A DNA stretch of 14,402 bases from Alphaproteobacteria bacterium UBA2964 (GTDB taxonomy: Bacteria; Pseudomonadota; Alphaproteobacteria; MPNO01; UBA2964), in contig DEBE01000240.1 of assembly GCA_002348425.1 (NCBI GenBank), forward strand, positions 1 through 14,402, in the 5' to 3' direction. The position numbers were made by a program, and so were the translations under genes. Position 1 is the first letter of the stretch. Each line of letters starts with the position of its first letter. Below are positions 1-6,837 of this stretch, piece after piece. A model generated the notes under the pieces. It made no database searches, had not been told where the DNA came from, and saw only the letters and a program-made list of their open reading frames with translations.

Positions 1-26
1 ATTGGCTTGCAATTTCCAATTTTGCG

Positions 27-39
27 TTCAAAATTTGAA
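27..39. promoter_or_regulatory. Perfect 13-bp palindrome upstream of the first SDR (possible operator)
   Basis: TTCAAA-A-TTTGAA is a perfect inverted repeat with one central base. It ends 21 bases before the SDR start and 10 bases before its Shine-Dalgarno, a plausible repressor site. AT-rich palindromes arise by chance, and no regulator gene is visible, so this is only a candidate. No convincing -35/-10 pair was found in the first 60 bases. Confidence 0.25.
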
Positions 40-60
40 ATATTCTGATGGGAGAAAGAT

Positions 61-822
61 ATGGGGCAGTTAGAGGGTAAGGTGGCTATAGTGACCGGTG
101 GAGCCCTTGGAATAGGAGCAGCCTATTGCAAGCGGCTGGCGGAAGAAGGCGCCAAGGTTGTGGTTGCGGATATTGAGGACGGTAACAGTGTGGTTGGAGT
201 TATCGAACAAGCTGGAGGTAGGGCTCTATTTATAGAAACTGATGTAACCAGTGAGCCGGATAACATGAATATGGCCTCCAAGACATTTCAGACATTTGGA
301 CGGCTTGATATTCTAGTTGCTAATGCTGGGCTTTATACTCATCTTAAACGGCATCCCTCTGTAGAAGAAACGGTTCAAGAATGGGATGATGTCTACAATG
401 TAAATGTTAAGGGCGTATGGCTTGGCGCCAAGGCCTGTATTCCTGAGATGAAGAAAAATGGATACGGTAAAATTGTTAATATCGCTTCCACGGCAGCGTT
501 TCAGGGAACGCCAGGTATAACGCGTTATGCCGCCTCTAAAGCTGCTGTAGTTGGTATCACCCGGTCTATGGCAAGAGAGTATGGCGACGATGGTGTACGT
601 ATTAACGCGATTGCCCCCGGTCCTATTGAGACTGAAACAGGGAAACAATACGAGACAGAGGAGAGCGTAAATCGCAGACTGGTAAGCGGAAAAAAGCGCG
701 CTTTGGGGCGTAATGGGCTGCCGTCTGATGTTGTTGGATTATGTGTCTTTTTGTCTTCGGAAAAAAGTGATTTTATGAGTGGACAGACTGTTGTTGTCGA
801 TGGTGGCGGTACCCTGTGGTAA
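61..822 (+). CDS. SDR family NAD(P)-dependent oxidoreductase (first of a tandem pair)
   Basis: Classical short-chain dehydrogenase/reductase of 253 residues, the usual length for the family, expected to be cytosolic and to oxidise an alcohol or reduce a ketone with NAD(P)(H). A Rossmann fold fills the protein. Visible motifs are the cofactor glycine motif TGGALGIG at 12-19, Asp37 at the end of beta-2 (favours NAD(H) over NADP(H)), Asp61, NAG at 88-90, Asn115, catalytic Ser143, and Tyr156-x-x-x-Lys160. The C-terminus carries the family pattern SGQTxxVDGG. The ATG is well placed: GGGAG at 50-54 lies 6 bases upstream. The next SDR starts 13 bases after the stop, so the two are probably co-transcribed. 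The substrate cannot be read from the sequence; homologs are often labelled 3-oxoacyl-ACP reductase or glucose/cyclohexanol dehydrogenase by default. Confidence 0.95.
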   Translation: MGQLEGKVAIVTGGALGIGAAYCKRLAEEGAKVVVADIEDGNSVVGVIEQAGGRALFIETDVTSEPDNMNMASKTFQTFGRLDILVANAGLYTHLKRHPSVEETVQEWDDVYNVNVKGVWLGAKACIPEMKKNGYGKIVNIASTAAFQGTPGITRYAASKAAVVGITRSMAREYGDDGVRINAIAPGPIETETGKQYETEESVNRRLVSGKKRALGRNGLPSDVVGLCVFLSSEKSDFMSGQTVVVDGGGTLW

Positions 823-835
823 AAGGATGTAGCTG

Positions 836-1597
836 ATGGGAAGATTAAGTGGAAAGGTGGCTATTGTCACAGGTGGTGCCAGAAGTATTGGTGCGGCATT
901 TGCTAAAGGTCTAGCTGCTGAGGGAGCGCGAATCGTTATAGCCGATCTTGAGCCTGCTGATGAGGTGCTCGGCATTATCGAGCAAGCGGGGGGTGAGGCG
1001 GTTGCAATTAAGACAGATGTTACAAAAGAAAATGATTGTCAGTCAGCGGCTGCAGAGGCCTTAGCTAAATTCGGACAGCTAGATATCTTAGTTGCTAATG
1101 CAGGGCTATGGGTAAATCTTGAACGCCAATCAGCGACGGAAATAGATGTCGATATTTGGGAAAAAGTAATGTCCGTAAATGTTAAGGGCGTATGGTTATC
1201 GGCTAAGGCTTGCATACCGGAAATGGCTAAGAATGGGTATGGAAAAATAATAACCGTTGCCTCTACCCGAGCTATGAAGGGTGGCTCAGGTATGTTGCAT
1301 TACGATGCTAGCAAAGGAGCGGTCATTGCTATGACCCGCTCTCTAGCACGGGAATATGGACCGTCAGGAATTTCCGCTAACGTTATTGCGCCTGGGGCGA
1401 CAGATACCGAAATCAGTCAGGCTTTAGCAGATGAAACTCAGAAAGAGCGACGAGTGGCAAGCGCGCAAGCTCGCGCGATTAAGCGTTCGGAGGAACCAGA
1501 TGATTTAGTTGGGGCCTGCATACATTTGGCTTCGCCTGAAAGTGATTTTATGAGTGGGCAAACGTTGGTTGTTGACGGGGGTGCCATCGTCTGGTGA
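836..1597 (+). CDS. SDR family oxidoreductase with altered glycine motif (second of the tandem pair)
   Basis: Second classical SDR, 253 residues, aligning to the preceding gene without obvious gaps and sharing roughly half or more of its residues, so the pair probably arose by duplication. The catalytic set is intact: Asn115, Ser143, Tyr156 and Lys160 (HYDASK), with NAG at 88-90 and Asp37 suggesting NAD(H). The odd point is the cofactor loop TGGARSIG at 12-19. The middle glycine of TGxxxGxG is serine (Ser17), and its neighbour is Arg16, which may alter cofactor affinity or NADP preference. AAGGA at 823-827 lies 8 bases before the ATG. The gene ends 2 bases from the convergent dioxygenase. The cytosolic oxidoreductase role is secure at family level; the substrate is unknown. 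Confidence 0.94.
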   Translation: MGRLSGKVAIVTGGARSIGAAFAKGLAAEGARIVIADLEPADEVLGIIEQAGGEAVAIKTDVTKENDCQSAAAEALAKFGQLDILVANAGLWVNLERQSATEIDVDIWEKVMSVNVKGVWLSAKACIPEMAKNGYGKIITVASTRAMKGGSGMLHYDASKGAVIAMTRSLAREYGPSGISANVIAPGATDTEISQALADETQKERRVASAQARAIKRSEEPDDLVGACIHLASPESDFMSGQTLVVDGGAIVW

Positions 1598-1599
1598 CT

Positions 1600-2439
1600 T
1601 CAGTTGAGCTTTTCTCCACTTACCTTGCTGCGGCGCAGGCGGCGATCGTGACCAAGTTTAAAATGCGTACGAGCATGCGTGACTGATAAATTATCCCAAA
1701 CGATAAAGTCTCCTGCTGTCCAATGATGTTCGTAGATAAATTGTTTCTTTTCGGCGTGGTCGAAAACCTGTTCTAGGATTACCGAACTTTCGTCCAAAGA
1801 CATTCCCTCGATCTGGCAGGTCATCAGACGGTTGACGAAGAGCGCTTTGCGACCGGTTGTTGGGTGTGTAATTATTGCTGGCTGCCATGCTTTCTCAAGT
1901 TGATCTAGTTTTTGCAGATTTGGTTTTTCGATTGTTGCATAATCATAAACATTGAGTGCTCTCTTTCCTTGAATTTTTTGTCTGAGAGAAGCGGGCATTG
2001 AATCCAAGGCATCATACATATTACACCACATGGTGTTCCCGCCGTACCTTGGCACAGTTATGGCACAGAGCATGGTAAATTTATCTGGTTCGTCGGTGTA
2101 ACAAGTATCATGGTGAAACCACATTTCACCATCGGGGATCACTCCGGTAGGTATACCATTCTCATCACGGATATTGCTAACATATGCTATGCCGGGGGTG
2201 TCATATGAACTTGCGGGAATGACATAATTTTCTGGTAATTTGCGTTTTCGTACAGGTCCAAGGGCCTTGGTAAATGATAGTTGTTGATCTGCATTAAAGG
2301 CTTGCCTTTTGAATATGACAACCTGGTATCTATGGATACATTGTTTGATCTCCGCGATCAGAGCTTTATTAGGCGTATCCCTAAGATCGACCCCATCAAT
2401 AATTGCCCCAAGGGGTTCATCTAACGGCATGATTTGCAT
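1600..2439 (-). CDS. TauD/TfdA family Fe(II)/2-oxoglutarate-dependent dioxygenase
   Basis: A 279-residue member of the TauD/TfdA dioxygenases, close to the usual 280-300. These enzymes couple decarboxylation of 2-oxoglutarate to hydroxylation of a substrate carbon, often releasing sulfite, phenol or an amine. The iron ligands are visible as His109-x-Asp111 (in EMWFHHDTCY) and distal His255 (WDNLSVTHAR). An arginine cluster at 266-270 (RRLRR) is placed to bind the 2-oxoglutarate carboxylate. The N-terminal stretch (GAIIDGVDLRD) is the family's typical opening. The ATG at 2439 has AGGAG at 2448-2452, 8 bases away. It is the only gene on this strand in the left half. It is tail to tail with the second SDR and head to head with the third. 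It need not be a taurine enzyme: no sulfonate or phosphonate transporter is nearby. Confidence 0.93.
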   Translation of the reverse strand: MQIMPLDEPLGAIIDGVDLRDTPNKALIAEIKQCIHRYQVVIFKRQAFNADQQLSFTKALGPVRKRKLPENYVIPASSYDTPGIAYVSNIRDENGIPTGVIPDGEMWFHHDTCYTDEPDKFTMLCAITVPRYGGNTMWCNMYDALDSMPASLRQKIQGKRALNVYDYATIEKPNLQKLDQLEKAWQPAIITHPTTGRKALFVNRLMTCQIEGMSLDESSVILEQVFDHAEKKQFIYEHHWTAGDFIVWDNLSVTHARTHFKLGHDRRLRRSKVSGEKLN

Positions 2440-2483
2440 TTAATTTTCTCCTGCTCAGGAGATAATATAACAAACAATTCAAT

Positions 2484-2501
2484 ACTTTTCTCTAGAAGAG
2501 T
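2484..2501. promoter_or_regulatory. Imperfect 18-bp palindrome in the divergent dioxygenase/SDR intergenic region
   Basis: ACTTTTCTCTAGAAGAGT matches its own reverse complement at 14 of 18 positions. It sits near the middle of the 124 bases separating the two divergent starts (2439 leftward, 2564 rightward). That is where an operator serving both promoters would be expected. A TTGAAA hexamer at 2501-2506 overlaps its edge and could be a rightward -35, but no good -10 follows at 16-18 bases. The regulatory role is inferred from position only. Confidence 0.3.
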
Positions 2502-2563
2502 TGAAACACTGAGGAGTAGAGGTCAAACTAATAAAAATTAATTGAAATCACATGGAGACGGAA

Positions 2564-3322
2564 ATGGGAAGAGTGGACGGGCGTGTCGCAATTGTTACGG
2601 GTGCGGCACAAGGACTTGGTGCAACCTATGCTCGGGCTCTTGCTGCAGAGGGTGCTAAGGTTGTCATTGCAGATCGAGATAAAGGGGAAGCAGTTGTAAA
2701 TGAAATTAGGTCCTCGGGTGGAGAAGCAATTGATATTCCTACCGATATTTCACAAGAAGCCGCAACTCTTGAAATGGTATCTAAAACCGTTGAAGCCTTT
2801 GGACGGCTGGATATTCTCATTAACAACGCAGCCATCTTCACCGCCGTTGAAAGGAAGGCTTTTGATGAAATTTCGATAGCAGAGTGGGATCTGATGCATT
2901 CCGTGAATGTCAAGGGTACATGGTTATGTTGCCGGGCAGCGGTGCCTGAGATGCGAAAACACAAATATGGTAAAATCATAAATATTTCTACAAGTCGAAT
3001 TTTTCAGGGGGTTCCCTATTTTCTGCATTATGACTCAACTAAAGGAGCAGTTCTAGCCATCACGAGGTCCCTATGTAAAGAATTGGGTGATGACGGTATT
3101 AGGGTTAATTGCATTGCACCGGGTTCGACTATGAGTGAAAACGTACTAAAAAGAACAAATTGGAAGGGTAGCGGAGCGGCGGTTCAGCTGCAAAATCGTA
3201 TGATTAAGAGGGAAGAAATCCCAGACGATTTGGTTGGCGCTGTGATTTTCCTATCTTCCGCAGAAAGTGATTTTGTAACGGGGCAAACTATGCTTATTGA
3301 CGGAGGCGTAAGCACGCATTAA
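2564..3322 (+). CDS. SDR family oxidoreductase (third paralog, Thr at the catalytic Ser position)
   Basis: Third classical SDR, 252 residues from the chosen ATG. An in-frame ATG lies 12 bases upstream at 2552. The 2564 start is preferred because GGAG at 2554-2557 lies 6 bases before it, and because the resulting MGRVDGRVAIVTG opening matches both other SDRs. Motifs are TGAAQGLG at 12-19, Asp37, NNAA at 87-90, Asn115 and Tyr156-x-x-x-Lys160 (HYDSTK). Aligned with the other two, the catalytic serine position 143 is threonine, flanked by Ser142 and Ser144 (NISTSR). Either Thr143 serves or the loop is shifted by one. The gene is followed by the UbiD-family decarboxylase on the same strand, so the SDR may act on the substrate or product of that decarboxylase. 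Substrate unknown. Confidence 0.94.
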   Translation: MGRVDGRVAIVTGAAQGLGATYARALAAEGAKVVIADRDKGEAVVNEIRSSGGEAIDIPTDISQEAATLEMVSKTVEAFGRLDILINNAAIFTAVERKAFDEISIAEWDLMHSVNVKGTWLCCRAAVPEMRKHKYGKIINISTSRIFQGVPYFLHYDSTKGAVLAITRSLCKELGDDGIRVNCIAPGSTMSENVLKRTNWKGSGAAVQLQNRMIKREEIPDDLVGAVIFLSSAESDFVTGQTMLIDGGVSTH

Positions 3323-3346
3323 TTGCTTTCGCAAACGGAGTCAAAT

Positions 3347-3370
3347 CTAACTCCAACTCTAACTCTAACA
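3347..3370 (+). repeat. Hexanucleotide tandem repeat, four units, in the leader of the UbiD-family gene
   Basis: Four consecutive 6-base units, CTAACT, CCAACT, CTAACT and CTAACA, lie between the third SDR stop (3322) and the decarboxylase start. Two units are identical and the others differ by one base each. The array lies outside any supported coding sequence. If unit number varies, it would alter the leader length by multiples of six. Whether it is functional or simply slippage debris cannot be told from one copy. Confidence 0.6.
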
Positions 3371-3440
3371 GACTGGGTTGGCCTGCGAGCGGCATTACGT
3401 TATAGCTTCGCAGAACAAATTTATGAAGAGGAAAGTAAAA

Positions 3441-5105
3441 GTGGCGACCAAAAAAAATGTTATTGTTAAACGTTCACCTAAGCGAAGCTATCCAGATTTA
3501 CACGACCATTTAAAAGCGCTTGATGCCGCGGGTCTCCTCGTGACTATTGACCGCGAAATCAATAAGGATACAGAAATGCATCCGTTGGTTCGCTGGCAGT
3601 TTCGGGGCGGGATAGAAGAAAAGGATCGTAAAGCCTTCCTGTTCACTAATGTTGTTGATTCCAAAGGAAATAAATTTGATATGCCTGTTGCAGTCGGAGT
3701 TCTGGCGGCTAACCGAGCAATATATGCGATGGGCATGGGCTGTGCAGTAGAAGAGGTTCAGGATCGCTGGGCCCATGCGATAGCCAACCCTATTAGCCCT
3801 TTAGAAATTTCGAGCGATGAGGCACCTTGTCATGAAATTATTATCGACGGCACAGAATTAGATAAACCAGGCAACGCTTTGGATGCTATTCCAGTTCCGA
3901 TTTCAACTCCAGGGTGGGATGTAGGCCCAGTCGCGACCCTGACTCAATATGTTACTAAGGATCCCGACACTGGCCTGACCAACATGGGCAATTATCGAGC
4001 ACAGATTAAGGCTCCCCGTCGTATGGGGATGAACCCATCTCTGGAACTTCGTCCTGGTATTTATATTCATTGGGAAAAAATGAAAGCCCGTGGAAAGAAA
4101 TTACCAGCTGCAGTAGTTTTAGGAGCCCCCTCATGTGTTACCTTTACAGCTGCCCAGAAACTCCCTGAAAATATGGAAGAAATTACAGTGGCTGGAGGTC
4201 TGGTGGGTTCGCCTATAAACATAGTGAAGGCGCGAACTGTGGATTTAATGGTTCCCGCTGAAGCAGAAATTGTAGTCGAGGGCTATATCGACACCGAAAT
4301 GTTAGAGCCGGAGGCACCTTTTGGGGAAAGTCATGGTCATGTGAATCTACAGGAGTTTAATGCCTTTATGGATGTCACCTGCATAACCCGCCGATCTGAT
4401 GCAACTATGACATCTATTATTTCTCAGGTAACACCGTCCGAGAGCTCATGTATTAAGCAAGTGGCGTATGAAACAATTTTTATAAACCACCTCCGCGATG
4501 CCCTCGGAGTTAAGGGTGTCAAGCGCGTAGCGTTACATGAGCCCCTGACTAATATTCGAAAGCTTGTAGTTCTTGTATGTGAACGTGAAATGCCGACCAC
4601 CGAGATTTGGCGTGCATTATACGGTGCCGCTACTTTGTTGCGTGCAGGAGGTAAATTCGTCATTGCTGTCAATGATGATATTGATCCAAGTAATGCAGAT
4701 GCCCTATTTTGGGCGATGGCTTATCGTTGTAATCCAATTCTAGATATGCAGGTTTTACCCCATCGGGATCAGGGCCATGGACCAAGATCGAAGCGTAACA
4801 ATGGTGAGGATGGTTCAGTATTATATGATGCCACACTTAAAGAGGATTTCCCCCCAATTTCCTTGCCGAAACGTGAGTTTATGGAAAACGCTGCGAATAT
4901 TTGGGATGAAATAGGTTTGCCAAAGTTGAAACCTCAAGAGCCTTGGTATGGTTACTCACTCGGTGAGTGGGGTGATGACTTTGATGAGGCCGCAAAAATG
5001 GCAACAGAAAGTGATTATTGGGCATACGGAGAACGGATCGCTCAGCGTCGACGCTCGGATGTTGAAATGAATACAGAAGTCCGGGATGTAGATGAAAGTA
5101 AATAG
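3441..5105 (+). CDS. UbiD-family prenylated-FMN-dependent (de)carboxylase
   Basis: Reversible decarboxylase of aromatic, heteroaromatic or alpha,beta-unsaturated acids using prenylated FMN made by UbiX, a Mn/Mg ion and usually K+. It is a cytosolic, typically oligomeric enzyme. From GTG 3441 it has 554 residues, somewhat longer than E. coli UbiD (about 500). Recognisable segments are DLHDHLKALDAAGLL near 19-33, MHPLVRWQFRGG at 46-57, and PVPISTPGWD at 151-160. The NMGNYR segment (Asn181, Arg186) corresponds to the metal/cofactor Asn and catalytic Arg; His210 follows. VAGGLVGSP lies at 250-258, Glu276 and Glu280 in AEIVVEG, and EAPFGE at 291-296. The GTG start is preferred: AGAGGA at 3428-3432 is correctly spaced. 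ATG 3423 and TTG 3378 remain in frame but lack such a site. Its end converges 18 bases from the leftward operon. UbiX is absent here. The substrate is undefined; a ubiquinone role is unlikely in this context. Confidence 0.93.
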   Translation: MATKKNVIVKRSPKRSYPDLHDHLKALDAAGLLVTIDREINKDTEMHPLVRWQFRGGIEEKDRKAFLFTNVVDSKGNKFDMPVAVGVLAANRAIYAMGMGCAVEEVQDRWAHAIANPISPLEISSDEAPCHEIIIDGTELDKPGNALDAIPVPISTPGWDVGPVATLTQYVTKDPDTGLTNMGNYRAQIKAPRRMGMNPSLELRPGIYIHWEKMKARGKKLPAAVVLGAPSCVTFTAAQKLPENMEEITVAGGLVGSPINIVKARTVDLMVPAEAEIVVEGYIDTEMLEPEAPFGESHGHVNLQEFNAFMDVTCITRRSDATMTSIISQVTPSESSCIKQVAYETIFINHLRDALGVKGVKRVALHEPLTNIRKLVVLVCEREMPTTEIWRALYGAATLLRAGGKFVIAVNDDIDPSNADALFWAMAYRCNPILDMQVLPHRDQGHGPRSKRNNGEDGSVLYDATLKEDFPPISLPKREFMENAANIWDEIGLPKLKPQEPWYGYSLGEWGDDFDEAAKMATESDYWAYGERIAQRRRSDVEMNTEVRDVDESK

Positions 5106-5123
5106 GTATAAGAAAGATGGAAG

Positions 5124-5918
5124 TTAAATTAAGAAATTTTTCATAAATAGAGAAAACTCATTAATTACTTCCTTAGTATTTTTTGTTTTTAAATGCTCAC
5201 AAAATATCTCTAATTCTATTTTCTGATTGTAATTACCCGTTAAAATTTCGGGTATGAAGTTCTGAAAATCTATAATTCCATCTTTTATTGGCCGTCTCTC
5301 TAGGTTTTTATTTTTATCTAGGCCGATATTACAAATTTGTATCAATCCTATGTGTTGCGCGTTGTCATTTATGATGTCTAAAAGTCCTTTTTCCCACCAA
5401 GAGTGATAAAAGTCTAATATCAATTTTGCATTTTGATATGGCCTGATAATTTCCAGAGCATGGCTTACCGTATTTATGCAGCCCTTAGTGAATATATCTG
5501 TTGGGTTAATTGGTTCCAATCCAACCGTAACGCCATAGCGTTCTGCATTTTCTGCTAGTTCTCCAATTTTTTTTGAAACGCATTCATGTGTCTCTGATAG
5601 AGATTGTATTTGTAGATCTAATCCACCAGTTATTATACATAAAATATCAGCGTTTAGCATTGCAGAAAATTCGATAAGCTCCTGATCCGTGTATCGGTTG
5701 GGACGTTTAGAGCAATCGGTAAAGTAACCGGCACTATTAAGGGAGGAGACAGAAAGACCATAATCACTGATGCAAGACTTTAGGTTGTCAATACCCATCT
5801 CCTCAATCGCTGAACATGTTACACCTATCGCAGGTATGCCTGCGTCAGAAACTGTTTGAATAAAATCTCTGAATGTAACTTCTTCAGAACAGATATAATG
5901 GTTTATTGAAAGATTCAC
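5124..5918 (-). CDS. Xylose-isomerase-like TIM-barrel protein (sugar phosphate isomerase/epimerase family)
   Basis: A 264-residue AP-endonuclease-2/xylose-isomerase-like TIM barrel, the size of hydroxypyruvate isomerase, ketose 3-epimerase and IolE/IolI-type proteins. Candidate metal ligands sit at the expected strand ends: Glu135 (VGLEP), Asp169 and His172 (LILDFYH), Gln194 (LIQICN) and Glu237 (IELEIF). The RRP...DGIIDF segment at 208-218 matches the family's substrate/metal loop. Family enzymes isomerise or epimerise ketoses or hydroxy-keto acids, or dehydrate inosose. The start is GTG at 5918, which overlaps the stop of the upstream permease (GTGA, 4 bases), so translation is probably coupled. 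It is the last gene of the leftward operon and converges on the decarboxylase gene. The exact reaction cannot be assigned. Confidence 0.88.
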   Translation of the reverse strand: MNLSINHYICSEEVTFRDFIQTVSDAGIPAIGVTCSAIEEMGIDNLKSCISDYGLSVSSLNSAGYFTDCSKRPNRYTDQELIEFSAMLNADILCIITGGLDLQIQSLSETHECVSKKIGELAENAERYGVTVGLEPINPTDIFTKGCINTVSHALEIIRPYQNAKLILDFYHSWWEKGLLDIINDNAQHIGLIQICNIGLDKNKNLERRPIKDGIIDFQNFIPEILTGNYNQKIELEIFCEHLKTKNTKEVINEFSLFMKNFLI

Positions 5919-6829
5919 TTTTCTGATTTGTCTCCAACAATATTAGATCCAAAGTGGAAAATGATCGAAAAACCAAGCATCGCGGTTAGCAGTCCAAATA
6001 TACCAATCACTCCAAATTTTTCATTAAATATTAAATAACCCATCAACGCTGTTGCCGGAGGCATCAGGTAAAATAGACTAGTTACTCGAATAGCTTCTCC
6101 CTTTCTAAGAAGCCAATAAAAAATAGAATATGCTGCTGCGGAGAGTATTATTACCTGCCAACTCAACGCAAAGATGATGTCAGCATTCCATTCTATCCCA
6201 TTTTTTTCAAAACTTAATGCAAATAATCCGCAGATGAGCGCAGACGCAAAAAGTTGAATGGAATTCATACTTCTTATGTCGCTAATTGCACAAAACTGTT
6301 TCTGATACATTGTTCCGGCTGTAATGGAGATCAAGGAAATAAAAGCGCAGAATAGAGCGATAATGGATGTTCCTTCTAAGGCAGCCTTCTCCCACATTAC
6401 AAATGTCACGCCCAAAAAACCCAGCCAAAGTCCGGTCCATTGACGTTTAGTTACAGAATCTCCCAGTAACGGGCCTACGCATACCGCCGTCAAGATAGGC
6501 TGAATTCCTGTTATTACGGCAAGGGCTCCCGCATTAAGGCCTAACTTGATGGAAAAAAAGACACCACCCAAATATCCTGCATGCATCAATAACCCTGCGA
6601 CAATTATGTGCAGGATTTGGTCTGGGCTGGAGGGCCAAGTCGCTCGCATTATGAATGCAATGAAAGCGAGTAAGAGGGAGGATAGAAGAAATCGGATCGA
6701 CAAAAAGGTTAGAGGTTCAATATAAGGTAAACCAAGTTTAGAGGTTATATGCCCCGTACTCCATAAAAAGACAAAAAGTAAAGAAACCAAAATTATTATT
6801 AATTTCTTAGGAGTTATGTAATAATTCAT
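5915..6829 (-). CDS. EamA/DMT-superfamily permease
   Basis: An integral inner-membrane protein of 304 residues with about ten hydrophobic helices, the length and helix count of drug/metabolite transporter permeases. Two EamA repeats are apparent, roughly 10-145 and 155-292. The first shows the typical FLWSTGHITSKLGLPYIEPL opening and a conserved Arg46 after helix 2, and GALAVITGIQPILTA at 101-115 closes the repeat. Family members usually export amino acids, metabolites or drugs, though some take up solutes. It starts 8 bases after the DctM stop and ends inside the next gene's start, so it belongs to the TRAP operon. No clear Shine-Dalgarno precedes the ATG, consistent with coupling to dctM. 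One reading is export of an end product or excess intermediate of what TRAP imports; that is inference. Confidence 0.92.
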   Translation of the reverse strand: MNYYITPKKLIIILVSLLFVFLWSTGHITSKLGLPYIEPLTFLSIRFLLSSLLLAFIAFIMRATWPSSPDQILHIIVAGLLMHAGYLGGVFFSIKLGLNAGALAVITGIQPILTAVCVGPLLGDSVTKRQWTGLWLGFLGVTFVMWEKAALEGTSIIALFCAFISLISITAGTMYQKQFCAISDIRSMNSIQLFASALICGLFALSFEKNGIEWNADIIFALSWQVIILSAAAYSIFYWLLRKGEAIRVTSLFYLMPPATALMGYLIFNEKFGVIGIFGLLTAMLGFSIIFHFGSNIVGDKSEK

Positions 6830-6837
6830 CTGAGAAA

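Noticed and set aside
1..60. Sigma-70 promoter upstream of the first SDR (TTGCAA or TTGCGT hexamers)
   Set aside because: The spacings to AT-rich -10-like hexamers are wrong or the -10 matches are poor, so no promoter is called.
3378..3440. Longer UbiD-family start sites at TTG 3378 or ATG 3423
   Set aside because: Neither has a visible Shine-Dalgarno, whereas GTG 3441 has AGAGGA at correct spacing. The added residues precede the family's normal N-terminus. ATG 3423 is not fully excluded.
5106..5123. Bidirectional terminator between the convergent UbiD and TIM-barrel genes
   Set aside because: The gap is 18 bases and AT-rich with T-runs nearby, but I could not find a stable GC-containing hairpin.
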